Shown piece after piece: positions 24,048 through 34,900 of a stretch of 64,000 nucleotides of DNA. Made by a program: the position numbers and the translations under genes. This DNA comes from Syncephalastrum monosporum B8922 (taxonomy: Eukaryota > Mucoromycota > Mucoromycetes > Mucorales > Syncephalastraceae): the NCBI GenBank assembly GCA_000697355.1, contig JNEN01001252.1, positions 124,001 to 188,000 on the forward strand, written 5' to 3'. The notes below the pieces were generated by a model that saw only the letters and a program-made list of their open reading frames with translations, made no database searches and was not told the origin of the DNA. The first letter of the stretch is position 1; each line of letters begins with the position of its first letter.

Positions 24048-24557
24048 ATGACCGAAGTCGTCGTCAACGACAAGATGCAGAAGGACTACCACTACACGCG
24101 CACCAAGCCAGTCGGTGAGGAAGCAGACGACTTCCACCAGAATGGCTTTAAACCCGAGCTGACCCCGAAAGAAATGCTTGCGAGCGGCGTCTTTGAAGGC
24201 AAATATCTCAACGACTGCCGAGACGAGTTTCCCCAAGACTGGTTCCGCACCAAACACGTCACCAAGGGCAAACCAGACATTCGCCTCAACAAGTTTGGTA
24301 TCAAAAGCCGTCAATCCCTTCAAACCTGGCGCGAGAACGGCTGGATTGTGGGGGACGACCCTCGCGGCTGGTTCCAGTGGTACTGCCGTTATTACATGGG
24401 CAGACGCACTGAATGGGACGCACACCAAATCAGTCGGTGGAAGCAGTTCAAGCGCCACAAGGGCCAGATCGTCAAGCACTGCGAGCCGCACGATCTCTCG
24501 AAGCGACCGAAGCAGCGTCAAGCTCTTTTGCAATGGGCATACAATCCTTCGATATAG
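24048..24557 (+). CDS. Conserved protein of unknown function, 169 aa
   Basis: A single intronless exon with a TATA box and clean leader. The protein is soluble and aromatic-rich, with no signal peptide, membrane segment or low-complexity sequence. Notable blocks are GFKPELTPKEMLASGVFEGKY, then DDPRGWFQWYCRYYMGRR at about residues 101-118, and RPKQRQALLQWAYNP near the end. From memory, similar proteins with the DPRGWFQWYCRYY signature occur in fungi, plants and bacteria, but I know no assigned function. The dense pattern of Trp, Tyr and Arg suggests a compact enzyme or nucleic-acid-binding fold; this is inference. Confidence 0.88.
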   Translation: MTEVVVNDKMQKDYHYTRTKPVGEEADDFHQNGFKPELTPKEMLASGVFEGKYLNDCRDEFPQDWFRTKHVTKGKPDIRLNKFGIKSRQSLQTWRENGWIVGDDPRGWFQWYCRYYMGRRTEWDAHQISRWKQFKRHKGQIVKHCEPHDLSKRPKQRQALLQWAYNPSI

Positions 24558-24636
24558 ATAGGATATAACCATACAGCACTCTGTATAAAACCCTTCGTTT
24601 TTATCATTTTCTTTTTACGAATAGTCGGCGTCACAC

Positions 24637-24811
24637 GGCTAACAGTGTCAGGCCGCGGACACCTGTGGTCCTACCGATGGACAAGCCAGAGCGGAGGGAC
24701 CGGGCGGAAAAGATTAGATTAACAACGAGTGGAACTATGTTCCACATTATAGTTGTTAAACTATAAAGAACAGATACTACACTTGATCTTAGCCAAAAGG
24801 CCTGAGAGGAT
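24637..24811 (-). ncRNA. U2 spliceosomal snRNA
   Basis: Read on the minus strand, the 5' part carries GGCCTTTTGGCTAAGATCAA followed by GTGTAGTATCTGTTCTT, the near-invariant stem I and branch-point-recognition segment of U2 (GUAGUA pairs with the intron branch site). Downstream are a stem IIa hairpin (TTATAGT/ACTATAA), a perfect stem IIb hairpin (GTGGAAC-ATA-GTTCCAC), an Sm-like site (AATCTTTTCC) and two 3' stems (GGTCC/GGACC; a GGCC...TTAGCC hairpin). The size is about 175 nt, in the normal range. Both ends are estimates. The RNA should act in splicing of the many short introns of this genome. It lies just downstream of pex14 on the same strand and converges on the gene at 24048. Confidence 0.93.
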
Positions 24812-24841
24812 AAGGGTTCATGAGTTCCCAAGATCACTGCT

Positions 24842-24850
24842 CTTTTATAG
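24842..24850 (-). promoter_or_regulatory. TATA box of the U2 snRNA gene
   Basis: CTATAAAAG on the minus strand lies 31-39 bp upstream of the predicted U2 5' end. This is the correct spacing for an RNA polymerase II snRNA promoter. It sits in the 3' flank of pex14. Confidence 0.7.
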
Positions 24851-24934
24851 TTTTTCGACCACTCGGAGAACGAAAAAAATTTTCACCTGCTTGCCTTCTT
24901 ATTGGTGGAGTATGGAAAAGTTTTTTATTGGAGA

Positions 24935-26399
24935 CTAAGTTGTTTTTGGCAGGTCAGCACGGAAATCCTGACGCCGCCGCGGGTGGTAGCTCGGTGAAAC
25001 AGGTGACGTCTCGCCCGCAGTCGACCCTCCACCCGTCACACGTTGCTGCGTCGCCTGCTGTTCTGGTGTCGTGTTCACTGCGGACGGTGTTGCGGGTGTT
25101 GTTGTCGTTGTTGTTGCTGCTGCTGCGGTGGATGCTGCGGGTGTTGGCTTGGCCATGGGAAAGTTGCGTCGACTCAACAACGTACCCTTCAAACTGCGGA
25201 TCTCGCTCTTGAGGCTCTGCACCGCAGGCGAGTCGGATCCTAGGCCGGAGCCGCGTAGGGAGTAAGGCGAGTAGGTCGAATACAGCATATCGGGCTGTTC
25301 AATGGCGTATCTGAGGTCGGCCAGCTTGTCTCTGAATTCACTGTAGGGCTCGTCCCGCGTGTCTTCGGCCGCGTCCTTGAGGTCGAGCGTCAATCGATTC
25401 AGGCGCTCGGTCAGTTTCTGCCGAGCGTCGACGATCCGCAGTGGACTCTCTTGCTTGTTCTCTTCCAGTCGTTGCTGGATCTTGCCAAACAGCGCACGGT
25501 AATCGTTGTACCGCCCACGTTGGTAGCGTGCGATGCCCTTCAGGATCGGCCCGATCAAGCGCTGTCCCAGAAAGAGGAAAAAAAAAAAAGAATCAGAGGT
25601 GAGTTTCCCCTCTTGCTTCTTTTTTGCTCCCCTTTCACTCCTTTTTCCTTATCCAACACTTACGCGAATGATACCCATGAGTGCAGCGGTGGCGCCGACC
25701 GCACCGATGCCCATGAGAAGCGCGAGACTGAGCACACGCTGAGCAGGCATGCGGGGTGGCGGGGGTGGTTGATAATAGATGACATGCGTGGAGCGGGGTC
25801 GAGGAGGGACAGGAGGAAGGGACGCATGATGTGGGCTGGTATGGGGAAGAGCGGTCGAAGGTGGAGTTGTCAGGGCTGTGCTGCTGCTGCTAGAATGGCT
25901 GGCCACCTAGATACCAAGAGTTGAACGCGCATTCCTCTAGGCTGCTTTATACTACGCTTACCGGTGCCGAGCCTACACGTTTGAAAGCTGCTTCTATTTC
26001 TTGCTGACTGAGGCCCTTTTGCCGCAAAAAGGCAATCTTTTTTGCGGTGGGTGCAGACTGCACACTGGCAGAAGACAAGAAGGATACGGCAGACTGGAGC
26101 ATGTCTTCTCTCAGCGGCTCACTCTGTGCTGGACTGGCCGGTGCTGCAGCTGCAGGTGTAGCTGTTGCTGTTGCTGTTGCTGTCGCTGTCGCAGGTGCTG
26201 TGGCAGGAGTAGCAGCAGGCGTGGGGCCGGCAGACGGTGCATCGGATGGCGTTGGACTGTTGGAAGACGGAGGTGAAGGAGCAGTCGTGGCAGTATTCGA
26301 GGAGGAAGAGGAGGAGGAAGGAGCGTCCGGGATCATGGAAGCAATGTCTGCGTTGCGACGAGCCGATGCAAAGCTCGAAGAGTCATTTTCATTTGCCAT
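24935..26399 (-). CDS. PEX14: Peroxisomal docking protein Pex14
   Basis: Three phase-0 exons on the minus strand (25962-26399, 25664-25906, 24935-25561) give 435 aa. After a Ser/Pro/Ala-Thr-rich N terminus of about 95 residues comes the conserved Pex14 domain (REDMLQSAVSFLSS, then KIAFLRQKGLSQQEIEAAF), which binds WxxxF motifs of the import receptor Pex5. A Pro-rich stretch (YYQPPPPP), one membrane segment (about 204-226), a coiled-coil region and a Thr/Ala/Pro-rich tail follow, the usual Pex14 order. It docks cargo-loaded Pex5 at the peroxisome membrane. The low-complexity N-terminal extension before the domain is longer than in most homologues. Confidence 0.93.
26156..26215. repeat. Hexanucleotide GCTGTT-type repeat in pex14
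   Basis: Degenerate GCTGTT/GCTGTC units, read on the minus strand, encode an alternating Ala-Thr stretch in the N-terminal extension of Pex14. The array may vary in length between strains. Confidence 0.75.
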
Positions 26400-27094
26400 G
26401 ACAAACGAGTTTTATTATAGGGTTTGTCTGTGGGTGTGGAGAAGGCCAGCAAAACCTAATTTAGAAAGCGGAGAATCTTTCGCGAAAGCACATGAAAATG
26501 GGTATATTTTCGTGCCATTGTTATCTCTAACTTGGACGATCTTCTTCGGACTGGATTGTAAACACATATATGGTTTTATCATAGGTGATAATCATCTGTT
26601 AATATGCAATTATATGAATATGCTTGACCTTCATACTCTGACAGCGGCGTGAGACGGGACATCTATGTAATGTCCTAGATTAAGGGCAGGAGCGAAAACT
26701 GTATACCAACGTCTCGGTCACGCAGCTAGGGTATAGTGGTATCATGGCAACAAACACGCACGTCTTATTATCCAATTGTGAGAGAGATACTGCTTGCTGA
26801 GTTTGAGACTTTGTACATATCCCACTGGCTACACGAGCAAGTTTTAGCAATACACGCGCGTCATGGGAAATTAAAAAAACAGCCGTCGGCTGTCCTACTT
26901 GTCGTTGTCTCTCGCAAACATGGTATATGTTCCGCTTATTTATAGTGAATAAATGTGAAGAGTAGAGTTTACTGTACAAGAGGCTCAAGTGCCTATGGAG
27001 TATCAAAAGCAAATATGTTTTGGGGAGGAGGAAAGGAGGAAGATGCAGAGTGCTTTTCGCTTCTTCTGACATAGAGAAGAGGATAGAGCACATA
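26400..27094. other. Intergenic, pex14 promoter to phosphatase 3' end
   Basis: The first 100 bp or so is the pex14 leader region, and the rest is balanced-composition DNA. I see nothing further. Confidence 0.55.
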
Positions 27095-28526
27095 TCACAG
27101 GAAATACTCCATCTGCATGTCCTGTTATTTTTCGTTTCAGGTCAGACTTGTAGATGAAATTCCCATCCTTTGTACTCACTTGGAATTGCTGTGAATTGTT
27201 TCTTTCATTCTCGGGTGCGGCATCAAACACGTTAAAGAATCGTTCGCCGTTCGCGCCAACCTCCAGGATTGACGCCAAATTACCGCATCGGTAGCAGTAG
27301 TTGGGAGCAGACCATACTGTGGAGAGTTTATCATCAAATAAAATCTAGCCCGCAGGCATTGAGTTAGCTTTTTGTCTCTCTAGATACCTGCTGACGCTCA
27401 GCAATCGCTTTAGCTCACCTGGTATCCTGCGTTACATAACTGGTGCGCTCGAAGGATGTGCGTCATGTTGTTCAGCTGCAAGAAGCGATCCACCACAAGT
27501 CCTCCAAAGGTATAGCCGGCACCCCTAGTGATAACAACCGTAGAGCATAAGCCCATGCATGGTAATCTCCATCCTCTGAAATTACCTTGCTGATATAGCA
27601 AACTCTTCCTTGTCAGGGTCAGGGTCTGACCATACGAGATCCGCCATGGCGCCTTCATGGGGTATTTCTGCATCCGTTATCAGCACACGCACTTTTAACT
27701 CTTATTCTACTCTACCTCGGAAGCGGTCAATGATCTTGATTTGATCCAGAACATGGATGGTAGGTGACAACCCTAGACGGATACATCATCCGTGGCATGA
27801 GCCAAACCGTTGGCCCTTACAAGCTATGCTGCGTCACTACTTACCTCCATGAACACAGAATATGCTGTTGTCAATCACAACGGAGAGGGTCAAGAAGTCA
27901 AAAAGGTCGGTAAAGTATTGCCAGACTTGCTGTGAGCCGTATTTTCGCATGCACTCGGTGTAGAAGCCATAGGTCTAACCCTTTTCGTGTGAGTTTCGTT
28001 TCGGTCTTGTAGGAGGGTCACACGTACCTGGGTCACGGCCCTGGACTCATGATTGCCTCGGACGAGTTGGACTCGCTCTGGGTATCGCAGTTTGAGGCAA
28101 GTCAGCAATGAAATGGTTTCGACGCTGTAGAGTCCTCGATCCACATAATCGCCTATATACACATAAGATGGTTAGAGAATTGCAGAGGATATAAGAGAGC
28201 GAGAGAGAAAGAGAGAGGGAGAGAGAGTATCGCACCGAGGAATAAATAGTTGGTATCCGGACAGTAGCCGCCGATGCGGAAGATCTCGATGAGGTCATAG
28301 TATTGACTACTATGCGTGAGTAACAACGTTCTATAAAAAGGGACATAATGTGTATGTACCCATGAATATCGCCTACGACGGTGACAGGAGCACGAATGTG
28401 GACAACATTGCTTTCACGCATAAGGAGTTCTTTTGTCTTTTCGCAGATTTCTTTGAGGACACATTCGGCAAGGAGCTGCTTATTATAAAGACGATCGAGG
28501 CACGCGTCGAGATCGAGGGCGACCAT
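27095..28526 (-). CDS. PPG1: Ppg1-type PP2A-like serine/threonine phosphatase
   Basis: Nine minus-strand exons join in phase (28360-28526, 28236-28306, 28028-28152, 27845-27974, 27716-27772, 27586-27667, 27419-27524, 27180-27344, 27095-27112), giving 306 aa, the size of a bare PPP catalytic subunit. Metal-binding motifs GDIHG (52-56), GDYVDRG (80-86) and GNHE (112-115) and the CVHGG and RAHQ blocks are present. The N terminus ([28 protein letters not shown]) and the [10 protein letters not shown] block resemble yeast Ppg1 more than PP2A, PP4 or PP6. The 18-nt last exon encodes only MEYFL, restoring the carboxymethylatable C-terminal Leu. In budding yeast Ppg1 works with the Far complex and restrains Atg32-dependent mitophagy; it lacks the long C-terminal extension of that protein. 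Confidence 0.92.
28196..28228. repeat. GA-rich microsatellite in phosphatase intron
   Basis: An imperfect GA repeat (CT on the coding strand) lies in the second intron of the phosphatase gene and could act as its polypyrimidine tract. Confidence 0.6.
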
Positions 28527-29224
28527 AGTTCAGATGGATTAACAGCGAGATGGCGTCTTGTCGGCCAGGATGATGGTGAGGAACGATGAGGCTGCAGACT
28601 TTTAAGAGGGAGTGCGGGGCGGGGGTTGGCGAGGGTAGGGTAAGGAACGCGAGTCAAGGAGAGATCTCGCTTAAAAGCGCACAGTCAAGCAGAGTCGTAG
28701 TCAAGTTGAAGGGAAACTCAGTATCATGCTGCCATACGACCCTATAAAATAAAATATACGTAATCCTCGCTGTGGCCCCTCCCGCAAGCCCCTTTTTTAT
28801 CCTCTCTTTCGCTTATTTCGCCTTTCTTTGTTGCTTCACTCTTCATTATAACCATTGGCCGCGGGTACCTAATGGAAATTAATACGAGTGTGTTCGTGCA
28901 CACGGCAAAATGAAATTGCCCCGCCTGACTTGCCCACGTTAAATATTTTCACGAGCCTTGTCTCTGGGTTTCGTTGGGGTAAACGCCCAAGTGGAGGTGA
29001 GTTTCTGCAGAAAGAGACGACTCACACCCATACACGTTTGCCTGTTTTTGGTTATCTGCGTGGATTCCCTCAGGCATCGATGGCGGTGTGACGCACAGAT
29101 TCATGGGCAGCTGGGGTTGCAGTAGGGCAGAAAATTCGGGCCGAAAAATCAGGGAGTCAAACTTATAAAGCCAGCCCTCTTTTCTGCTTTTTCTTCTTTT
29201 CTCTCTCACCCTTAAATCTTGAGC
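28527..29224. other. Divergent promoter between phosphatase and oxygenase genes
   Basis: About 700 bp drive two divergent genes. Seen here are TATA-like TATAAAAT near 28742 and TATAAAG near 29164, the latter about 60 bp before the oxygenase start. No coding exon was found. Confidence 0.55.
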
Positions 29225-30420
29225 ATGAACGCCGTCGTTGACCAAATCAACGGCTGGATCGCTTCCGGTCAGTCTCCCTCCGCGCAGACCATGGCCGTCT
29301 TGGGAGGATCTGCCCTTGTGCTTTATGTCGCAGCCGTGCGTGCGCTGCGCTACCGCAACCTGCACTACATCCAACGCAAGTATCCTGATCCGAATGTCTG
29401 TTTGACCGACAAGGACGCTGCGGAAGAAGTGTACAATCTCATGTTTCGCAAAGAATTCCCATGTACGTAAGCCACGCCGACGTGTGTGTGTCTAATTCTT
29501 TGCTCATGCATCTGTGTGGCACCTCGGGGTGATGATTAGACCTGGCACGCCAAGGCACAGAGCTCGCGCTGTTTAAAACGTTCTCGGTGCCCACCATCAG
29601 CAAGCTCCTCGTCGCGACAGGCGAATTTGGCAAAGACGTCAGCAAACGCGCCGAGGACACCGAGCTGATCCTCGGCGAGATGCTGGACGTCTATGCACGC
29701 TGCGCCAATGAGACAAAGACACGCGGCTGTCCGCTCTCTGCAGGTGACATCCAGCAGCAGAAGCAGCGTGCCGAGCTGTCCCTGACCCGTCTGAACGAGC
29801 TCCACGGCAAATACAACATCCTGAACAGCGACTTTGTTTATACCTTGAGTCTGTTTGTGATCGAACCGATCCGCTGGATCGAGCTGTACGAATGGCGCGC
29901 GCTCGACGAACGTGAATACAAGGCGGCCTGGCGCGTCTGGTACGACATTGGCCAGGGCATGCACCTCAAAGACATCCCTGAGTCGTACGAGGCCATGCTT
30001 GCGTTCAAGCGCAAATACGAAGAAGAATGCGTCAAGTACAGCCCAACCAACTGGAAGTGCGCTGAACCGACGGTGATGCACATCTTGCAGCGTGCACCCA
30101 AGTTCCTTCGACCCGTGCTGATAAAGTATTTCCTGCCCTGCGTCCTAGAGCCGCATGACTGCGTCGCGTTTAATCTGCCGCAAGCACCACCGCGTTTGCT
30201 GTCGCTCATGGAATCTTTTCTGGGCCTGCGCCGCTTCTATCTGCGCTATCTCTCCTTGCCTCGCGCCCGGTTCGTGTGCCGGACCCCGTTTGCGACGAAT
30301 AACCAAGGTCGGTACGTTCCCAACTTCAACCTTTACAAGCCCATATACCCGGACGGCTATGCCATTGAAGAGCTCGGCCCTCTCAAATATATGCCCACCA
30401 AGTGCCCTGTGCCGCATTAA
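29225..30420 (+). CDS. mpaB/rubber-oxygenase-like DUF2236 membrane protein
   Basis: Two exons in phase (29225-29462, 29540-30420) give 372 aa. An N-terminal hydrophobic segment (about residues 18-38) suggests membrane attachment. The body matches the fungal DUF2236 family, which includes the ER-bound oxygenase mpaB and is related to latex-clearing protein Lcp. Family marks are FKTFSVPTISKLL, then LHGKYNILNSDFVYTLSLFVIEPIRWIELYEWR and DIPESYEAM. In this family the conserved His of the LHGKY block is a haem-ligand candidate. The substrate is unknown; oxidative cleavage of a prenyl-type chain is known for mpaB and only a possibility here. Confidence 0.85.
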
Positions 30421-30802
30421 TTCAAACGTCTGTTAAACGTCTGCTTCCTTTACAAACTCTTGTTATACGTCTCTTTTATTTTATATATATGACTGGTTCT
30501 CATGTTGAATATCCTCTTATCTCTTCCTGTGTCATATAGATAAATCCGTAAGGTCATCTATATGCATATATATATGTATATCTGTCACCTGTTCAGACAT
30601 GGATACCCCACACGCATTTTGACATAGGACCTGAAATAAAGTAGGCGGTGTGTAACACATCAAGCAAGAGATAGCGGTAGCGGGGTAATAATCTGAATTT
30701 GCCTGCCTCCTTCTCACTGTTCCTTCTTATCCGTATAAGCATTCGCCACAGCGACCCGTCGACGACAGACCGACCCATAGATAAAGAGATATAGAATACA
30801 AT
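30421..30802. other. Intergenic, oxygenase to zinc transporter
   Basis: AT-rich 3' flank with several TATATA runs near 30480-30575, then the transporter promoter. No other feature is seen. Confidence 0.6.
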
Positions 30803-32377
30803 ATGTTCTCATCCTCGGCGTTCGATCTGCCTACGCATGCCGACTCGGTTGAGATGGGGTTTGGCAAGAGCCTCGCCTTTGATGCTTCGACGACATCGGT
30901 GGTCGGCTTTCTCAAGCATTCCCTCAGCATCATCCTCGATAACCAAGATTCAAAGCAGATATTCTACTTTTTACTTCTTAATCTGTCCTACATGTTTGTT
31001 CAGCTCGCTTACGGCGTCTGGACCAACTCCCTCGGTCTCATTTCAGACGGTACGCATTGCAATGCCTTGTGCGCTCCAGTCGTCGCTCAATCATTTCTAC
31101 TTTTGCAGCCATTCACATGTTCTTTGACTGTCTTGCGCTCGGTGTGGGTCTGTTTGCCTCCGTCATGAGCAAGTGGCCGCCCAACTCCCGCTATTCTTAT
31201 GGGTACGATACAACTCACTTTGGCTTATTTGGTCCGTGCTCATCCCACGTGGTGCTATGTTCAGGTACAACCGCATCGAGACCGTCGCTGCCTTCTTCAA
31301 CGGCGTGTTCCTGGTCTTGATCAGCGTTTCGATTGTGATGGAGGCCATCCAGCGTATCCTGAACCCACCCGAGATGAACACGCAGCGCCTCTTGCTCGTC
31401 AGCTTCCTCGGCCTGGTCGTCAACCTCGTTGGCATCTTTGCCTTCAACCACGGTCATGCGCATGGCCATAGCCACGGTGGGCACGACCATAGTCACCATG
31501 GCCACAGTCATGGTCACGGACACGATCACCACGGACACAGTGCCAACATGCAAGGTAAGCCATTGATGCAACAAAAAAGAGAGGGGTGTATCTTTGCAGG
31601 TATTGACGCACGATCGTAGGTGTCTTTTTGCACATCATGGCCGATACCCTTGGCTCCGTGGGTGTGATTGTCTCGACCCTTCTTATCCAGTGGTTTGGCT
31701 GGACTGGGTTTGATCCCATTGCTTCTCTCTTCATTGCCATCTTGATCGTGTTATCCGTCATTCCATTGATCAAGGACTCGGCCAGCGTCCTGATGCTGCA
31801 GCTCGACGACGGTCTCGTCAGCCAGGTCGAGGGCACACTGACAGAGCTCGGCCAGCTGCCGGGCATCGCGGGCGTGTCCCAGCCCCGGTTTTGGCCCAAC
31901 GAGGCCGGCTCGCTCATCGGCTCGTGCCACGTTCAGGTCAAGGACGGCACGGACTGGCAAGACGCGCGCCGTCGCGCCTCAGAGCTCCTGATGAGCCACA
32001 TTGATGGCCTCAAGGAGGTGTGCGTCCAGATCGAATCTGAAAACGCGGCGCGCACGCGTCAGCGACAGCAGCACCACCCGCACCAGCCGGGTTTCTTCCA
32101 GACGCCTTCCTTTTATGCCGCGGCCGGATCGCCCCATGCGGCCGGTGTCGCTTCTTCCTCGGTGAACTCCCACCATGCCATGAACTACCGGGCGTCGACG
32201 CCTGCGATGCCCAATCACCCTCCTACCCATACGCTCCCGCCTCAACCCACCCTCGCCGCCCAATCTGCCGCTTCTTCCCTCCAAGACCTTCCGGCCCAGC
32301 CCCCTTCGTCCATTGCGCCTCCTCCCCTGAGTGCACCCATACCTGGACTGGGCGCCAAACAAACGAAAAAAGAGTAG
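30803..32377 (+). CDS. Cation diffusion facilitator, ZnT5/Msc2-type zinc transporter
   Basis: Four exons in phase (30803-31049, 31109-31202, 31265-31554, 31620-32377) give 462 aa. Six membrane segments are visible. The transport-site motifs are present: SDAIHMFFD in TM2 and HIMADTLGS in TM5, each giving the usual H/D-xxx-D pair. A His-rich cytosolic loop of about 30 residues lies between TM4 and TM5. The cytosolic C-terminal domain (SASVLMLQLDD onward) is followed by an unusual 100-residue Pro/Ser/His-rich disordered tail. In yeast Msc2 and animal ZnT5 this class loads zinc into the ER and Golgi as a heterodimer. The His loop is a zinc buffer or sensor in relatives. Confidence 0.92.
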
Positions 32378-32612
32378 ATAGAACTACTGTATATAAAAAA
32401 TTTCCTGTTGCCTTCCTCTTGTCAATACGCACCCTTATATCTATAGTATCTTCTGCATGATGATGATGAGGAGGAGGAGGAGAGGATGCCCGAGTGTTCG
32501 GCCACCTGAAAAAAAAAAGATGGACGTTGGACAAAGAGCCTATTGAATATATATCCGAGGCTTCGGCCTGACCTGACCCTTCCTTTTCCTCTTTTCCTAT
32601 CATACACCTTCT

Positions 32613-34299
32613 ATGAATACACCCGTGGAGACCGTGATTGATGATACCATCGCCTCAATTTCGGGCGAGCTCCGCAAAATAAGTCTGCAGGTACTGTCGC
32701 TTGTCTTGCGTCGGCTTCGTCCTAGAAAGAGGAAACTCATGGCATAGAGGCATGCTTAGATCCACGCGAATCCCGAGCTGGGCAATCACGAGTATGAAGC
32801 CAGCGCATTGTTGGCCGACTATCTCGACTCAAAAGGCATGGCCGTCACGCGTCACGCCGATGGCATGGAAACTGCCTTTATCGCCGAATACTCCAACGGT
32901 CCTGGTCTGCGTGTGGGATTCTGCAGCGAATACGATGCCCTTCCTGGGTAAGTTACACAAATACTTGAAATGCAGACAGACAGACAGACAGGAGCACCTC
33001 ACTCTTGAATATGAATCGAAAGCATCGGCCATGGCTGCGGTCACAACCTGATCGCCATCTCGGGCGTTGCCTGTGCACTGGCCATCAAGGCTCTCCTTGA
33101 AAAAAACCTTCTCCAGGGCACGGTCGTCTTGTTTGGTACGCCCGCCGAAGAGGAGATGGGCGGCAAAAAGATCTTTGTCAAAAAGGAAGAGGTCCAGAAA
33201 CGAAACGACTTTAACTTGATGCTGTCAGTCCGAGGGGATCACAGTGATAGGAAATATGAGAAAAAGACTGACGCATTCCATGACAGGCACCCTTACCCAG
33301 GCGATATCATGTACTGTAACATGCTGGCGGTCGATACGGCCAACGTCGAGTTCTTTGGAAGGGCCGCTCACGCTGGCATGGCGCCTTGGCAGGGTATCAA
33401 TGCGCTCGATGCGCTTATGCAAGCCTGGGATAACCTTGCTATGTTCAGACAGCAGACCTTGCCTACCAACAGGTACGCATATATATACTTTATTTTTGTC
33501 TACTGAATCACTCACCTATCTTTTGTAATCATGCAGAATTCATGGAATTATCACTGATGGTGGCAAACGCGTAAGCCAAGAAAACAATACACGATCACCT
33601 TGCTTTTATTATCCATGCTTATTACCATTATGACAGCCCAACGTCATTCCGGACTATGCGTCCGCACAGTTTCTCTGTCGGTCTGTGACGCGAACCCAAC
33701 TCGTCGAACTCAAGGCCAAGTTTGAAAACTGCGTCCGGGCGGCTGCCGTCGCCACCAAAGCCGAATGCAAGATTACCTGGGACGAGAATGGCATGACCGA
33801 AGGTATACGTCGTATCACCGGCAAATTATCATAAATGGTCCATCTCCTTACTCACTCTTTGTCATTTCTGAGTAGATGTCTTCATGAACGGACCCTTGAC
33901 AGAGACGTTCAAGCACTACATGGGGCAAGAAGGAATTGAGTACAAGCCGCGTGCCGAGGAGGAGAAGATATCGAGTGGATCCAGCGACTATGGCGCCATT
34001 AGCTATGTCGTGCCTGCCAGCCATCCTCAGTAAGTCATCCGCATCATCAGAAAATGCGTCCAAGTTTTTTTTTTTGACCCTGGCCCTGTCTGCTCTATTT
34101 ATGTGTGCCTAGTTTTGGTATCGGGACGCGGGCGGCCAACCATACAGTGGAGTTTACAAAGGCAGCCGCCACCGAATACGCTCACACATGTGTGATTCGA
34201 GCGTCTCGCTGTGCTGCCAAGACGGCTGCAGCCGTGATGCTGGATCAAGCCTTGTATGCCGCAGTCCAGGCCGACTTTCGCAAGGGCAAACCACAATAA
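32613..34299 (+). CDS. M20 metallopeptidase, PM20D2/ACY1L2-like
   Basis: Eight exons in phase (32613-32690, 32760-32947, 33023-33223, 33287-33472, 33537-33570, 33637-33802, 33876-34029, 34113-34299) give 397 aa. Zinc-site and catalytic blocks of clan MH are visible: SEYDALPG, GIGHGCGHNL, TPAEEEMGGK (the Glu-Glu pair), and LMLHPYPGD. The dimerisation domain begins with GRAAHAGMAPWQGINALDA. There is no signal peptide, so a cytosolic enzyme is likely. Related PM20D2 enzymes hydrolyse dipeptides with a basic C-terminal residue; the substrate here is inferred. The third intron uses a GTCAGT donor, chosen because it restores both phase and the LMLHP motif; the unspliced sequence is also open. Confidence 0.9.
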
Positions 34300-34900
34300 G
34301 TGTTTTCTTCTATTTTATTTCTATTGTCGAGCAAAAATAGGGCTCTGTTATTTTTGATGTAGCATATGAAATTTTTTTATTTCTGTCTCTTGTTTTCGTA
34401 TATGGATATGCCATGACAAAGAAGCGTGAAACAGAAAGCTTGATGTGTTCGGAAAGGCGGGGTTAGCATCGCTCACCGCGCGGCAGCGGCTAAATCATTT
34501 GACGGAGAGTCGACCGAGCAAAATAAGTGGAGGATGAAACATAGCATGGACCCGAGCGGGAATACATACTGCAGGTCGGTGGAGGATGTCAGAATAATAA
34601 GCATGTGTAAGTGTGGGGAGAGAGAGAGTAGCGCGGAATGAAATCGAGGCGAGTTCAGGAAAAGCGGGCCGAGTCGATTGTTTCGACCTCTGAAAAGCAC
34701 GGGCAACGCAAGGCGATTGGTCCCGCGTACTCACGGACGCTTCAGCATTTTGCTGGCACCCGTCCGTCTTGTATACTTTATACTTTGGGGCCCCGGAATG
34801 CCCGTGTCTATATTTTTCTCTTTTGTCAACCCAAACAGGACACTTGGCTATCTTTTTTTTTTCTTCCTTCGCTCCTCTCTTTAGTCTTCACTTTCTGGTC
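34300..34900. other. Intergenic, peptidase to coiled-coil protein
   Basis: AT-rich 3' flank followed by a balanced promoter with a T/C-rich leader near 34850-34890. No gene is seen. Confidence 0.55.
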
